Assembly (NCBI RefSeq): GCF_000765805.2
Contig: NZ_JRPD02000001.1
Coordinates: 1-64,000 of the forward strand
Length of the DNA: 64,000 bases
From: Helicobacter muridarum
GTDB taxonomy: Bacteria > Campylobacterota > Campylobacteria > Campylobacterales > Helicobacteraceae
Direction of reading: 5' to 3'
The position numbers were made by a program, and so were the translations under genes. How positions within the stretch are numbered: position 1 is the stretch's first letter; each line of letters starts with the position of its first letter. A model generated the notes under the pieces. That model did no database searches. It saw nothing but the letters and a program-made list of their open reading frames with translations, and had not been told where the DNA came from. Below are positions 52,619 to 61,711 of the stretch, one piece after another.

Positions 52619-53917
52619 ATGACAGCTATTATTTTTGGCTTAATAGTCCTTATGCTATTTGCATATTTTGGTTGGTCTATCATTTGGGTAGCACCTCTTG
52701 CAGCTGGTGTTGTGGCATTTTTGAGCGGATTGGGCTTATTTGATACTTATACAGGCACATATATGAATGGTTTAGTTGGCTTTGCTGTGAAGTGGTTTCC
52801 TGTATTTATGTTGGGTGCAATTTTTGGTAAGCTCATGGAAATTACTCAAATGGCAACTTCAATATCTGTATTGATTGGGCGAATACTAGGAGAAAAGAGG
52901 GCAATTTTAGGCGTTATTCTATCTGCTGCAATTCTTACTTATGGTGGCGTTAGTTTATTTGTAGTTGTATTCGCCGTGTATCCTTTGGCTTTATCTCTTT
53001 TTAAGAGAGCAGATATTCCTCGCAGACTAATTCCTGCTGCCATTGCTTTAGGCGCATTTACTTTTACTATGGCAGCAATGCCGGGCTCTCCACAAATACA
53101 GAATCTTATCCCTATGAAATATTTTGATACAACCCCTATGGCGGCTCCTATTATGGGCATTGTGGCTAGTTTGATTATGTTTTTAGGCGGGTATTTTTAT
53201 CTAAAATATAGAGAGGGTGTTTTAAAGTCTAATGGGGAGCATTTTGATTTTGATACTAAATTTCAAAATGCTGAATGCAACCAAGTAAGTCAAAATGCCA
53301 AAACTCCCAATTTTATTATTTCTTTAATCCCGCTTATATGCGTTGTGGTATTGCTTAATGTATTTAAGTTTGAGATTATTAATGCCTTGCTTTGTGGAAT
53401 AGGAGCTATATTAATATTGAGCTTTAATAAATATAAAGAATTTATAGAGGCAATCAATCAAGGTGCATCTGGCTCTGTTGTTGCAATCATAAATACAAGT
53501 GCTGCTGTTGGTTTTGGCTCTGTTGTGAAGTCTGCACAGGGCTTTAATAGCCTTACAGATTTGCTTTTAAGCATAAAAGGAAGCCCTCTTATATCAGAGG
53601 CAATAGCAGTAAATATTCTTGCGGGTGCTACAGGATCTGCATCTGGTGGCATGGGCATAGCCTTAGAATCTCTAAGCGAAAAGTATAGAGAAATAGCAAT
53701 AAGTCAAAATATACCACTAGAGCTTTTTCACCGAGTTGCCTCCATTTCATCAGGTGGGCTTGATGCCTTGCCACATAATGGCGCAGTGCTAACACTGCTT
53801 GCTATAACAGGAATGACACATAAAAAAAGCTATTTAGATATTTGCGTAGTAGCAGTAATAATTCCAATCATTGCCCTAATAGTTGGAATTATTATGACAT
53901 ATTTTGGAATCTATTAA
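52619..53917 (+). CDS. GntP-family permease, likely 3-hydroxybutyrate or gluconate type
   Basis: 432 residues with about 12-13 hydrophobic segments. GntP family features: AILTYGGVSLFVVVFAVYPLALSLF, AMPGSPQIQNLIPM and VNILAGATGSASGGMGIALE. It lies 15 bases after bdhA, so D-3-hydroxybutyrate is the inferred substrate. The family also carries gluconate and other acids, so the substrate is not proved. Confidence 0.85.
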   Translation: MTAIIFGLIVLMLFAYFGWSIIWVAPLAAGVVAFLSGLGLFDTYTGTYMNGLVGFAVKWFPVFMLGAIFGKLMEITQMATSISVLIGRILGEKRAILGVILSAAILTYGGVSLFVVVFAVYPLALSLFKRADIPRRLIPAAIALGAFTFTMAAMPGSPQIQNLIPMKYFDTTPMAAPIMGIVASLIMFLGGYFYLKYREGVLKSNGEHFDFDTKFQNAECNQVSQNAKTPNFIISLIPLICVVVLLNVFKFEIINALLCGIGAILILSFNKYKEFIEAINQGASGSVVAIINTSAAVGFGSVVKSAQGFNSLTDLLLSIKGSPLISEAIAVNILAGATGSASGGMGIALESLSEKYREIAISQNIPLELFHRVASISSGGLDALPHNGAVLTLLAITGMTHKKSYLDICVVAVIIPIIALIVGIIMTYFGIY

Positions 53918-54164
53918 ACTATGACTTAATGTTTTGCTTATTGCGAATCTAATAGCTTTATTACCATATTGCACAATATGTATAGAAAACAATCTATCAA
54001 TATGTTTGCATAATATATAATCAATCTAAGTTTTTAGTTATAGTAAATAGATCCAATAAATGTAGAACTTTACTAATCTTTTGTGTTTGTTTTAATCTTG
54101 CCTTTGATTCAAGTTCATATATAAATGTTGGATTCTATAGGATTATGTTGTTTAAGGGGATATT

Positions 54165-55526
54165 ATGTTTTTATTGCGTAGATTTACGCATGCTTGCGTT
54201 GTGCTAGCTTCCAGATGTTTGCCAGATTCATTTGTTATTGTTGCTATTCTTACGATTTTTGTATTTTTTATTGCTATGTTTTCAACACAGCAAAGTGCCT
54301 TAGATATGATGAATCATTGGGGGAATGGAGCATGGTCGCTACTTGGTTTTTCCATGCAAATGGCATTGGTTTTAGTGCTAGGACAAGCTTTAGCTAGTGC
54401 CAAAGTTATTTCAAAGTTTCTTAAATATCTAGCTAGCATACCCAAAAGTTACTTTAGTGCTATTATTATGGTAGCTATATTAAGCATGGTTGCGAATTGG
54501 ATTAATTGGGGTTTTGGATTGGTCATTAGTGCAATTTTTGCTAAAGAAATTGCAAAAAGTGTAAAAGGCATAGATTACAGACTGCTTATTGCTACTGCTT
54601 ATTCTGGTTTTGTTGTTTGGCATGGTGGGCTTTCTGGCTCTATTCCTTTAACCCTTGCAAATGGAGGAGAGACACTTAGTAAAACAACATCAGGCGTAAT
54701 TACAGAGGCAATCCCTGTATCAATGACTATTTTTTCTTCCTATAACCTTATTATTTGTGCTGTTATACTTGTATGTCTCCCAGCTTTATTGGCATTCATA
54801 CATCCTTCAAAACAAGATATTATAGAGATTGATAAAAAGTTACTTGATGAGAAAGAAGAAGTAGAAGTAATTAGTCATAAAAATGATCATACATTAGCTG
54901 AATATTTGGATAGACATTTTCTAATCAGTCTATTAATAGGGGGGTTTGGCTTTATTTATATTATTTCATATTTTGCTAAAGGTGGAGTATTGAACCTTAA
55001 TATCATAAATATGATATTTCTGTTTGTTGGAATCTTACTACATAGAACCCCAATTTCCTATATTAGAGCAATTAATAAGGCAACTAAGAGTGCTGCTGGA
55101 ATCTTATTGCAATTTCCTTTTTATGCTGGAATCATGGGAATGATGATGGGAGTTTCTAGCAATGGGGAATCTTTTGCTGGATTATTATCATCTATGTTTG
55201 CTAGCATTGCTACTAAGGAGACATTTCCCTTGCTTACGTTTATTAGTGCTGGGATTGTTAATATATTTGTTCCATCAGGTGGCGGTCAGTGGGCTGTGCA
55301 AGCTCCAATTATGATGCCTGCTGGATTATCTCTAGGTGTAGATCCTTCAGTAGTTGCTATGGCTATTGCTTGGGGTGATGCATGGACAAATATGATTCAG
55401 CCTTTTTGGGCTTTGCCTGCATTAGCAATTGCTGGACTTGGCGCGAAAGATATCATGGGATACTGCGTTGTAACTTTAATATTTGTAGCGATTGTTGTGT
55501 GTGTCGGATTTTTATTTTTGAAGTGA
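54165..55526 (+). CDS. atoE: Short-chain fatty acid / acetoacetate transporter AtoE
   Basis: 453 residues and about 11 TMs. Family motifs: SVKGIDYRLLIATAYSGFVVWHGGLSGSIPL, NIFVPSGGGQWAVQAPI and GDAWTNMIQPFWALPALAIAGL. H. pylori carries atoE after scoA-scoB. Here neither is present nearby and AtoE follows the bdhA-permease pair after a 247-base gap. It probably takes up acetoacetate or short-chain acids for the same pathway. Confidence 0.9.
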   Translation: MFLLRRFTHACVVLASRCLPDSFVIVAILTIFVFFIAMFSTQQSALDMMNHWGNGAWSLLGFSMQMALVLVLGQALASAKVISKFLKYLASIPKSYFSAIIMVAILSMVANWINWGFGLVISAIFAKEIAKSVKGIDYRLLIATAYSGFVVWHGGLSGSIPLTLANGGETLSKTTSGVITEAIPVSMTIFSSYNLIICAVILVCLPALLAFIHPSKQDIIEIDKKLLDEKEEVEVISHKNDHTLAEYLDRHFLISLLIGGFGFIYIISYFAKGGVLNLNIINMIFLFVGILLHRTPISYIRAINKATKSAAGILLQFPFYAGIMGMMMGVSSNGESFAGLLSSMFASIATKETFPLLTFISAGIVNIFVPSGGGQWAVQAPIMMPAGLSLGVDPSVVAMAIAWGDAWTNMIQPFWALPALAIAGLGAKDIMGYCVVTLIFVAIVVCVGFLFLK

Positions 55527-55581
55527 GTTACTAGATTTTGCAATATATATTTTATAAATATAAAATTATTTAGGTGGTTAG

Positions 55582-55629
55582 CTAGGACTAAAGTCCTAGA
55601 ATACTTAGAATCTCATTTGATTCTAAGTA
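55582..55629. terminator. Two convergent hairpins between atoE and pfr
   Basis: First hairpin: CTAGGAC TAAA GTCCTAG at 55582-55599. Second: TACTTAGAATC (55602-55612), a 6-base loop, then GATTCTAAGTA (55619-55629), perfect over 11 bp. They separate the convergent genes atoE (+) and pfr (-) and probably end transcription from both. Confidence 0.7.
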
Positions 55630-55645
55630 GTTATTCTATAGATAG

Positions 55646-56140
55646 TTATTTGCCTGCTAGTGATTTAATATATTGATCTGCTAGATAAAGTCCGTTGCTT
55701 TTATCACCTATTAGCTTAATCTTATCTACTATACCCCTAAATAAAGCTTCTTCTTCGTGTTGTTCTGCAACATACCATTGCAAGAAATTAAAAGTAGAAT
55801 AATCTTTATTTTCTAGCATAAAACTTACAAGCTCGTTGATTGATTTTGTAATTGATACTTCATGATCGTATGTTTTTTCAAAAACATCAAGTAGACCCTT
55901 AAAGTTATTCTCTGGCTTTTCAATAGCCTGTAACTCGACTATTGAATCAGTTTCATTCAGATAAGTAACAAGCTTTTTTGCATGTTCGTTTTCTTGACCT
56001 GCATGCTCAAATAGAAAAGCACCAGCACCTTCATATCGATTTTGAAAACACCAAGAACTCATGCTTAAATATAAATTTGAAGCATACATTTCCTTAGCAA
56101 CTTGCTCATTTAATTTTTTAACAACTTCTTTGCTCAACAT
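55646..56140 (-). CDS. pfr: Non-heme ferritin
   Basis: Stores iron as ferric mineral in a 24-mer. The 164-residue four-helix bundle has ferroxidase ligands E17, E50 and H53 (QENEH), plus E94-region and the YVAEQHEEE helix. Similar to H. pylori Pfr. The start follows AGGAG. The upstream region holds two palindromes that overlap the promoter, so iron or nickel-dependent control (Fur or NikR) is likely. Confidence 0.95.
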   Translation of the reverse strand: MLSKEVVKKLNEQVAKEMYASNLYLSMSSWCFQNRYEGAGAFLFEHAGQENEHAKKLVTYLNETDSIVELQAIEKPENNFKGLLDVFEKTYDHEVSITKSINELVSFMLENKDYSTFNFLQWYVAEQHEEEALFRGIVDKIKLIGDKSNGLYLADQYIKSLAGK

Positions 56141-56188
56141 AATGGACTCCTAAAAATTTAAATATGTTAATTCCTATTAAATTAACTT

Positions 56189-56213
56189 TATCATTATAAA
56201 GCATAAAATGATA
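56189..56213 (-). promoter_or_regulatory. Operator overlapping the pfr -10 element
   Basis: TATCATT, 11 bases, AATGATA: a perfect inverted repeat that fits the NikR-type pattern TATWATT-N11-AATWATA except at position 4 of each arm. A TATAAT on the minus strand (56198-56193) lies inside it, so the bound protein would block the pfr promoter. Fur is the alternative. Confidence 0.6.
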
Positions 56214-56236
56214 ATAAGTCAAGTATATTTGCATAT

Positions 56237-56268
56237 AATTTATCATTTTGATGAAATAATGATAAATT
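56237..56268. promoter_or_regulatory. Second palindromic operator upstream of pfr
   Basis: AATTTATCATT (56237-56247) is the exact inverse complement of AATGATAAATT (56258-56268), with 10 bases between. It contains the same TATCATT/AATGATA core as the site at 56189, one base closer together. It lies about 100-130 bases upstream of the pfr start. Confidence 0.6.
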
Positions 56269-56642
56269 TGTTTAAAATAGTCCACCTGATACAAAATATT
56301 ATCAAATTGATTATGATAGACAAATATGAAACTAGTTTATTAACTTTTATTGTTATTTAATACAAAATGGGAATCCAATAATAACTTATTTTTCATATAT
56401 AGTTGTATTTTATAGTTTAATGTGAATTTAATGCTGCGCTATATTTGATTTTATTGTTTGATATATTTGGATTTTGTTCTATAATTTATGCTTCTATTCA
56501 TATTTATTAGCATTTCTATTGCATTGTATCTAGTTTTAGCAGTATTTAGATTTTGTTAATCTCTTTACAAATAGTGATTTTCAAATTACAATAACAACTT
56601 CATTATTATTGCATTTATTATAATTCCACAGATTTAAGGACA

Positions 56643-57629
56643 ATGATGGATTACTCTAAGCCTATCATATCTAATGCGCCAATTATTGTAAAAACAAAAG
56701 ACCATCTTCAAAGACAAATCGCACTATGCCTATCTTTGTATAATGATGAGGCTACTTATGGTGTGTCAAATTTAGATTCTAAAGCTCAAAATATTGTGAA
56801 ACAAGATTCTATAAATTTGGGCTTGGTTCCAACAATGGGTGCACTCCATAATGGACATAAAAGCCTTATAGAATCAAGCGTTTCTAACAACAAAATAACC
56901 ATTGTTTCCATTTTTGTCAATCCTACACAGTTTGCCCCTACAGAGGATTTAGCCAAGTATCCGCGCACATTAGAGGCAGATATACAGCTTTGCGCTAGTT
57001 TGGGTGTAGATATTATATTTATGCCAGATTATACTGAAATGTATGGATTAGATGAGATTACACTCACGCCGCCAAAGTCTATGGGCTACATCTTGGAGGG
57101 ATATTATCGTCCAACGCATTTTGCAGGTGTGCTACAAATTGTCTTAAAGTTATTTAATCTTATGTTATTGCCAAAGCAAAGATTCCAAGATTTAGAGTTT
57201 CCTAGCTATGGCGTGCGAGCATATTTTGGTAGAAAAGATGCACAGCAATTATTAATTGTTCAGAAGATGACTAGGGATTTGTGCTTGCCTATAGATATTG
57301 TTTCAATGCCAATTATTCGCGATTCTGATTCATTGGCACTAAGCTCTAGAAATGTCTATCTTAGCCAAGATCAAAGAAATAAAGCCTTAGCTCTTCCAAG
57401 GGCTATTTTAGAGATAGAGAATTTAATCTTGGAAAAGAATATTCGAGATGTTTTGATTCTAAAACATGAGGCTAGTAAAATCCTAGATGGCTTAAGTGTT
57501 GATTATATGGACTTTTATACACGAGAGCTAAAGTTGTTAGGAGATAGAGATGAAGCTATGGATTGTGTATTTTTGGTAGCAGTTACAATGCAAAAGGTTA
57601 GGCTGTTGGATAATCTTTGGATAGATTAG
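56643..57629 (+). CDS. panC: Pantothenate synthetase
   Basis: Joins pantoate and beta-alanine, with ATP, for coenzyme A. Motifs: PTMGALHNGH (63-72, HxGH nucleotide-binding), FVNPTQF, YPRTLEAD, GRKDAQQL and SSRNVYLS. The protein has 328 residues. A 55-residue start (MMDYSKPIIS to KQDSINLG) precedes the conserved part, longer than usual, and an insert (PKQRFQDLEFPSYGVRAY) sits before GRKDAQQ. AAGGA lies before ATGATG. Confidence 0.92.
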   Translation: MMDYSKPIISNAPIIVKTKDHLQRQIALCLSLYNDEATYGVSNLDSKAQNIVKQDSINLGLVPTMGALHNGHKSLIESSVSNNKITIVSIFVNPTQFAPTEDLAKYPRTLEADIQLCASLGVDIIFMPDYTEMYGLDEITLTPPKSMGYILEGYYRPTHFAGVLQIVLKLFNLMLLPKQRFQDLEFPSYGVRAYFGRKDAQQLLIVQKMTRDLCLPIDIVSMPIIRDSDSLALSSRNVYLSQDQRNKALALPRAILEIENLILEKNIRDVLILKHEASKILDGLSVDYMDFYTRELKLLGDRDEAMDCVFLVAVTMQKVRLLDNLWID

Positions 57630-57730
57630 TCTTGTTGTGATGTGTTATAACAGTTAGGATTGGTTTTGGATGTAATACTGGTTGTAATTTGAGGAAGCGT
57701 TATTATATAAGAATCTATTTAAGGAGAAGT

Positions 57731-58966
57731 ATGCGGATTTTGATAATTTTTATGTGTTTGGGCATATTTGCTAGCTCGCAGGCGAGACATACAAATCTTG
57801 ATAATGCGTTAACTAGTGGCTCAAAAAAGGTAGACATAGTCTTATATGGAAAGAGTTTAGATGGCTTTGGTAGTTATGTTAACGCATCTGTAGGGCTTGG
57901 TTATGTTACAGGATTCTATTATGATATTCGAGGGGCAATATCCTTTCGTGCAGCACAGAGCCTATTTGATTCTCGCAATGCTTTTAGGGGAGATTTTGGC
58001 GGTGTTGATGAAACAATAGTAGGCAATAGCACAATATTGCTAGATGAGTCCTTTCTTGAATATTTTGATGGCGATACTGCCATTAAGGCTGGGCGGTTTC
58101 AGCCTATTAATGAGTATATTAATGTTATGATAGATGGAATCTGGATAAGGAATGCAAGCCTTAAATCTATTATCCTAGAGGGAATGTGGGCTTATAGAAG
58201 TGGACGAGTTACATATTATGAAATGCAGCCATTTAGAAGGCTTGGTGGGGATAGCATAGGCTGGTTTGATTTTGGAGCAAAATATTTTTTCTCAAAGAAA
58301 GATGCTAGTGTTAAGGATTCTATGTATATTAGCATTTTTGGCAATTTTATACCTAGTGTGTTTGGGAGCGTTGGGGTTAGATGGCATTCTGGATTTAGGC
58401 TTGGACAAGGTGAAACTTGGCTTGGTATAGATGCTGGATTTGCTGCTAGCTTTGAGGATAGCAAAAATAGATTTTCAGCTGACAACAACACGTTTTTATT
58501 TGATGCAAAGGCTAGCATTGGGCTTGGTAGTTGGCTTGATGTGTTTGTTGGCTATGTAATGAGTGGAAAAGGTGGCATGGGAGGAATAAATACTCTTGGC
58601 GTAGGCAATGCAACACAAGCAGGGGATTTAATGTTTTATAAAAACATACAGCCCTTTTTTACTTGGGGTGGAGATGCTATTAAGTTTGGTAGGAATGCCA
58701 AGCTAGTTTATGCTGCTTCTAGGATTAGCTTATTTGATAATAAGCTAAGAGTGTATGCTGCCTATGGTATGACAATATTTGATGGATATAGCGGTAGATA
58801 TGGAAACAACAATATATCTAATATCATTCAAAACGAACTTAATGTTATGGCAGAATTTTCAATCACTAGCTCACTAAGCATTATAGCATATATATCTGAT
58901 ACTCATTTTGCTAAAGGTGCACCAAATAATTTTCAAGTTAATGGCGGCTTTCGCTTTATGTTTTAG
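57731..58966 (+). CDS. Hof-like outer membrane beta-barrel protein
   Basis: 411 residues starting at ATG 57731 with AAGGAG (the longer frame from 57689 lacks one). A signal peptide ends near SSQA. The body shows alternating aromatic strands, Gly-rich turns and a final FRFMF with terminal Phe, as needed for outer membrane insertion by BamA. Overall pattern resembles the H. pylori Hof family, which may be porins or nutrient channels. Substrate unknown. Confidence 0.8.
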   Translation: MRILIIFMCLGIFASSQARHTNLDNALTSGSKKVDIVLYGKSLDGFGSYVNASVGLGYVTGFYYDIRGAISFRAAQSLFDSRNAFRGDFGGVDETIVGNSTILLDESFLEYFDGDTAIKAGRFQPINEYINVMIDGIWIRNASLKSIILEGMWAYRSGRVTYYEMQPFRRLGGDSIGWFDFGAKYFFSKKDASVKDSMYISIFGNFIPSVFGSVGVRWHSGFRLGQGETWLGIDAGFAASFEDSKNRFSADNNTFLFDAKASIGLGSWLDVFVGYVMSGKGGMGGINTLGVGNATQAGDLMFYKNIQPFFTWGGDAIKFGRNAKLVYAASRISLFDNKLRVYAAYGMTIFDGYSGRYGNNNISNIIQNELNVMAEFSITSSLSIIAYISDTHFAKGAPNNFQVNGGFRFMF

Positions 58967-59134
58967 CTTGTTGCAAATAATTGACCGCCAATATTCAAGA
59001 AACAAACACTAACGTTATGCGAGATTGCACACTAGGTAGGTTTAACTGAATTTTAAAATATAATACATAAATGCTTCTTGATATAAAACTCTTAGGATTC
59101 TAGTATAATCGATTAACCTAGCTAAAGGATTGCA

Positions 59135-59872
59135 ATGGATGGGACTCCAAACATGAATACAGATGTATTGGCATTTAAAGAAGGATTTAAATATAGTCTA
59201 CCAATCCTTGCTACATATGTCCTTATGGGAGCTGTGTTTGGAATCATGATGGCAAAAGCTGGTTATAGCGCGTGGCTAAGTTTGCTTATGTCTATTGTTA
59301 TTTATGCTGGTGCAATGCAATTTGTAGCTGTTGGATTGTTGGCTGGTGGATTACCTATATTAAGCATTGTTGCTATATGTTTAAGTATCAATGCAAGGCA
59401 ATTTTTTTATGCTATTGCAAGTCTTGATAGATATGGATTTAGAGGTTGGCGCAAGTGGTATTTAGTCTTCTCTGTAACTGATGAAACATTTGCCATATTA
59501 AACTTAAGAGAGCAGAAAGCAGGCATACAAAACCAAGATAAAATTCACAATCAAAAAGTCATGTTTTTTATATCATTATGTAATCATTGCTATTGGATTA
59601 TAGGCTGTGTAGGCGGAACATTGCTTGGCGGATATTTGTCTTTTATACAAAATATTAATGGCTTAGATTTCATTGTTATAGCTACTTTTACTGTGATACT
59701 TTATGAAAATTACAAAATAAAAAGCAATCGAGTATCAATAGGTATTGGAATGGTTTGCACTATTGCCTGTTTATTTTTTGATAGAGAGAATTTTTTGCTT
59801 TATTCTCTTGTGTGTATATTTTTAGTTCTATTACTTGGATATAGATTAGGTTTTATGTCTATTAATAAGTAG
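59135..59872 (+). CDS. azlC: Branched-chain amino acid exporter subunit AzlC
   Basis: 245 residues with about six TMs and the family signatures FKYSLPILATYVLMGAVFG, YAGAMQFVAVG, SINARQFFYAIA and SVTDETFAI. It forms a complex with small AzlD. Here azlD is at 49171-49488, 10 kb away and on the other strand, so the pair is split. AAGGATTGCA precedes the ATG. Confidence 0.88.
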   Translation: MDGTPNMNTDVLAFKEGFKYSLPILATYVLMGAVFGIMMAKAGYSAWLSLLMSIVIYAGAMQFVAVGLLAGGLPILSIVAICLSINARQFFYAIASLDRYGFRGWRKWYLVFSVTDETFAILNLREQKAGIQNQDKIHNQKVMFFISLCNHCYWIIGCVGGTLLGGYLSFIQNINGLDFIVIATFTVILYENYKIKSNRVSIGIGMVCTIACLFFDRENFLLYSLVCIFLVLLLGYRLGFMSINK

Positions 59873-59914
59873 ACTATATAAGAGCTCAAACATAATAGTA
59901 GCTTAAATTAAGTT

Positions 59915-60757
59915 TTAGTCTCTTTTTATAATCTTTATCATATCCTTTATAGCGTTTTCTAATCCAGTAAAGATAGACCTAGCAATAATGCTTTGCCCAA
60001 TATTTAGTTCCTCTATATATGAGATATTGGTAATTGGTTTTACATTATGATAATTTAGACCATGTCCAGCAAATACTAATAGCCCTTCATTGCTTGCTTG
60101 CTTGCTTTGATATATCAATGAATTTAGCTCGAAACTTAGCAATGACGCCAACTTAGAGCGACTAAGCTCTAACTCTTTAATGCTGTTATGTGTGCGTGAT
60201 AAATTTGATTCTATCATTAATGATAGATTGGCGTATTTTCCTGTGTGTAGCTCTACGCCTAATGAGCGACTTAGTGTATTAATCATTTCACTTGATTTAC
60301 TTGACTTTTTTGAAATTAATCCTAGTTTTTCTCCAAATTTTAGACATTTCTCTATGCTTGCCTCATTTGGGTCTATAAATAATGCCACATCAATATCACT
60401 ATGCAAAATCCTCTCCATAACCGGCAATAAGGAATCTTGTAGTAGCAATCCACCCTCTGTTGTTACTTCATTGCGATTTTCTGGGACTATAGTTATTCTA
60501 TGTGGTTTTAATTCGCAAACCACTTTAATAATATTTGCATTTGTCGAGCATTCTACATTAATGGGCAAGAAGCTTGATTCTATAATGCGACTCAAATCAT
60601 ATTCACAAATATGTCTTCTATCTTCACGTAAATGCACTGTGATTTGGCTAGCTCCAGATCTCTTAGCAATGAATATTGCTTCAAGTGGATCTGGGTCATT
60701 AATCTTTCTTGTTTCTCTTAGATATGCTATATGGTCAATGTTTACGCCTAGCCTCAT
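59915..60757 (-). CDS. pdxJ: Pyridoxine 5'-phosphate synthase
   Basis: Makes pyridoxine 5'-phosphate from 3-amino-2-oxopropyl phosphate and deoxyxylulose 5-phosphate. The 280-residue TIM barrel has the family opening RLGVNIDHIAYLRETR, TVHLREDRRHI, ITIVPENRNEVTTEGG and VFAGHGLNYHNV. A stretch (SKLASLLSFELNSLIYQSKQASNEG) is longer than usual. No pdxA neighbour. It would supply PLP to alr and the aminotransferase. Confidence 0.94.
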   Translation of the reverse strand: MRLGVNIDHIAYLRETRKINDPDPLEAIFIAKRSGASQITVHLREDRRHICEYDLSRIIESSFLPINVECSTNANIIKVVCELKPHRITIVPENRNEVTTEGGLLLQDSLLPVMERILHSDIDVALFIDPNEASIEKCLKFGEKLGLISKKSSKSSEMINTLSRSLGVELHTGKYANLSLMIESNLSRTHNSIKELELSRSKLASLLSFELNSLIYQSKQASNEGLLVFAGHGLNYHNVKPITNISYIEELNIGQSIIARSIFTGLENAIKDMIKIIKRD

Positions 60758-60864
60758 TACAGCCCTTTATTTTGGATAATATGCTAATATTATAACTCAA
60801 GTAACCATAAAATTTATAAGATTCCAAAATAATCAAAAATTTTTATAACCCAAAAAGGACAGGT

Positions 60865-61698
60865 ATGCAATTAGATATTAAGCAAATACATATTATTCAA
60901 GATTTACTAAGAAATATATGTGGTATTCACTTAGTAGATTCTAAACAAACTATGATAAAAAATCGACTAAATATTCTTTTGAAACATGATTTATTAAACA
61001 ATATAGCAACTTTTGAAGACCTAGTTAGTTCTATAAAAAGCAATTCACAAATTAGACAAGCTTTCATAAATAGCTTCACAACAAATAAAACAGATCTATT
61101 TCGTGAATCATATCATTTTGATGATATGTTAAATAGGACATTAATAGAACCTCTGCGTAATAATAAACAAATTAAGATTCTATGCTCTGCTTGCTCTAGC
61201 GGCGAAGAAGCCTACTCTATTGCGACAACTTGCGTTTATGCCAAAACATTATACAAGTCGCACTCCGTTATTACCATAGTTGCTACTGATATTGATACCA
61301 ATATGCTGGAAGCGGCAAAAAAAGGAGAATATACTTTTGATCCAAGGTTGCATAAAATTCCTGATTGGGTTGAAATTGAGAAATATTTTGATGTTCAAAA
61401 ATCAGGAGCAATATTTCAATTCAAAGCAAAAAACAATATAAGAAGTCTTATTACATTTCAGCAACTTAATTTTTTATCTAATGCATATCCTTTTAACGCT
61501 AACGATTTTGATATAGTATTTTGCAGGAATGCTCTTATTTACTTTGAGCATAATAATCAAGAGGAAATCTTGACTAAATTAAGTCATGTTTTGAAAGATG
61601 GAGGAACGCTTTACTTAGGGCATTCAGAAGATATACTAGGTCTTAAAAACAAATTTGACAAGTCTGGCAATAAAACATTTGTTAAGAAGTCTTGCTGA
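60865..61698 (+). CDS. cheR: Chemoreceptor methyltransferase CheR
   Basis: Methylates glutamates of chemoreceptors with S-adenosylmethionine. The 277-residue protein has a helical N-domain, then the AdoMet fold with SACSSGEEAYSIA, ATDIDTNMLEAAK, NDFDIVFCRNALIYFE and LYLGHSEDI. AAAAAGGAC precedes the ATG. It is followed 13 bases later by cheB. Confidence 0.93.
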   Translation: MQLDIKQIHIIQDLLRNICGIHLVDSKQTMIKNRLNILLKHDLLNNIATFEDLVSSIKSNSQIRQAFINSFTTNKTDLFRESYHFDDMLNRTLIEPLRNNKQIKILCSACSSGEEAYSIATTCVYAKTLYKSHSVITIVATDIDTNMLEAAKKGEYTFDPRLHKIPDWVEIEKYFDVQKSGAIFQFKAKNNIRSLITFQQLNFLSNAYPFNANDFDIVFCRNALIYFEHNNQEEILTKLSHVLKDGGTLYLGHSEDILGLKNKFDKSGNKTFVKKSC

Positions 61699-61711
61699 TT
61701 AAAGGAGAGTT

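Larger units (their letters stand above)
56141..56642. other. Divergent pfr / panC intergenic region
   Basis: Very AT-rich spacer of about 500 bases. The pfr end holds two operators, listed below. The panC end shows only runs of A/T and no ORF or RNA gene that I can support. Confidence 0.5.
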
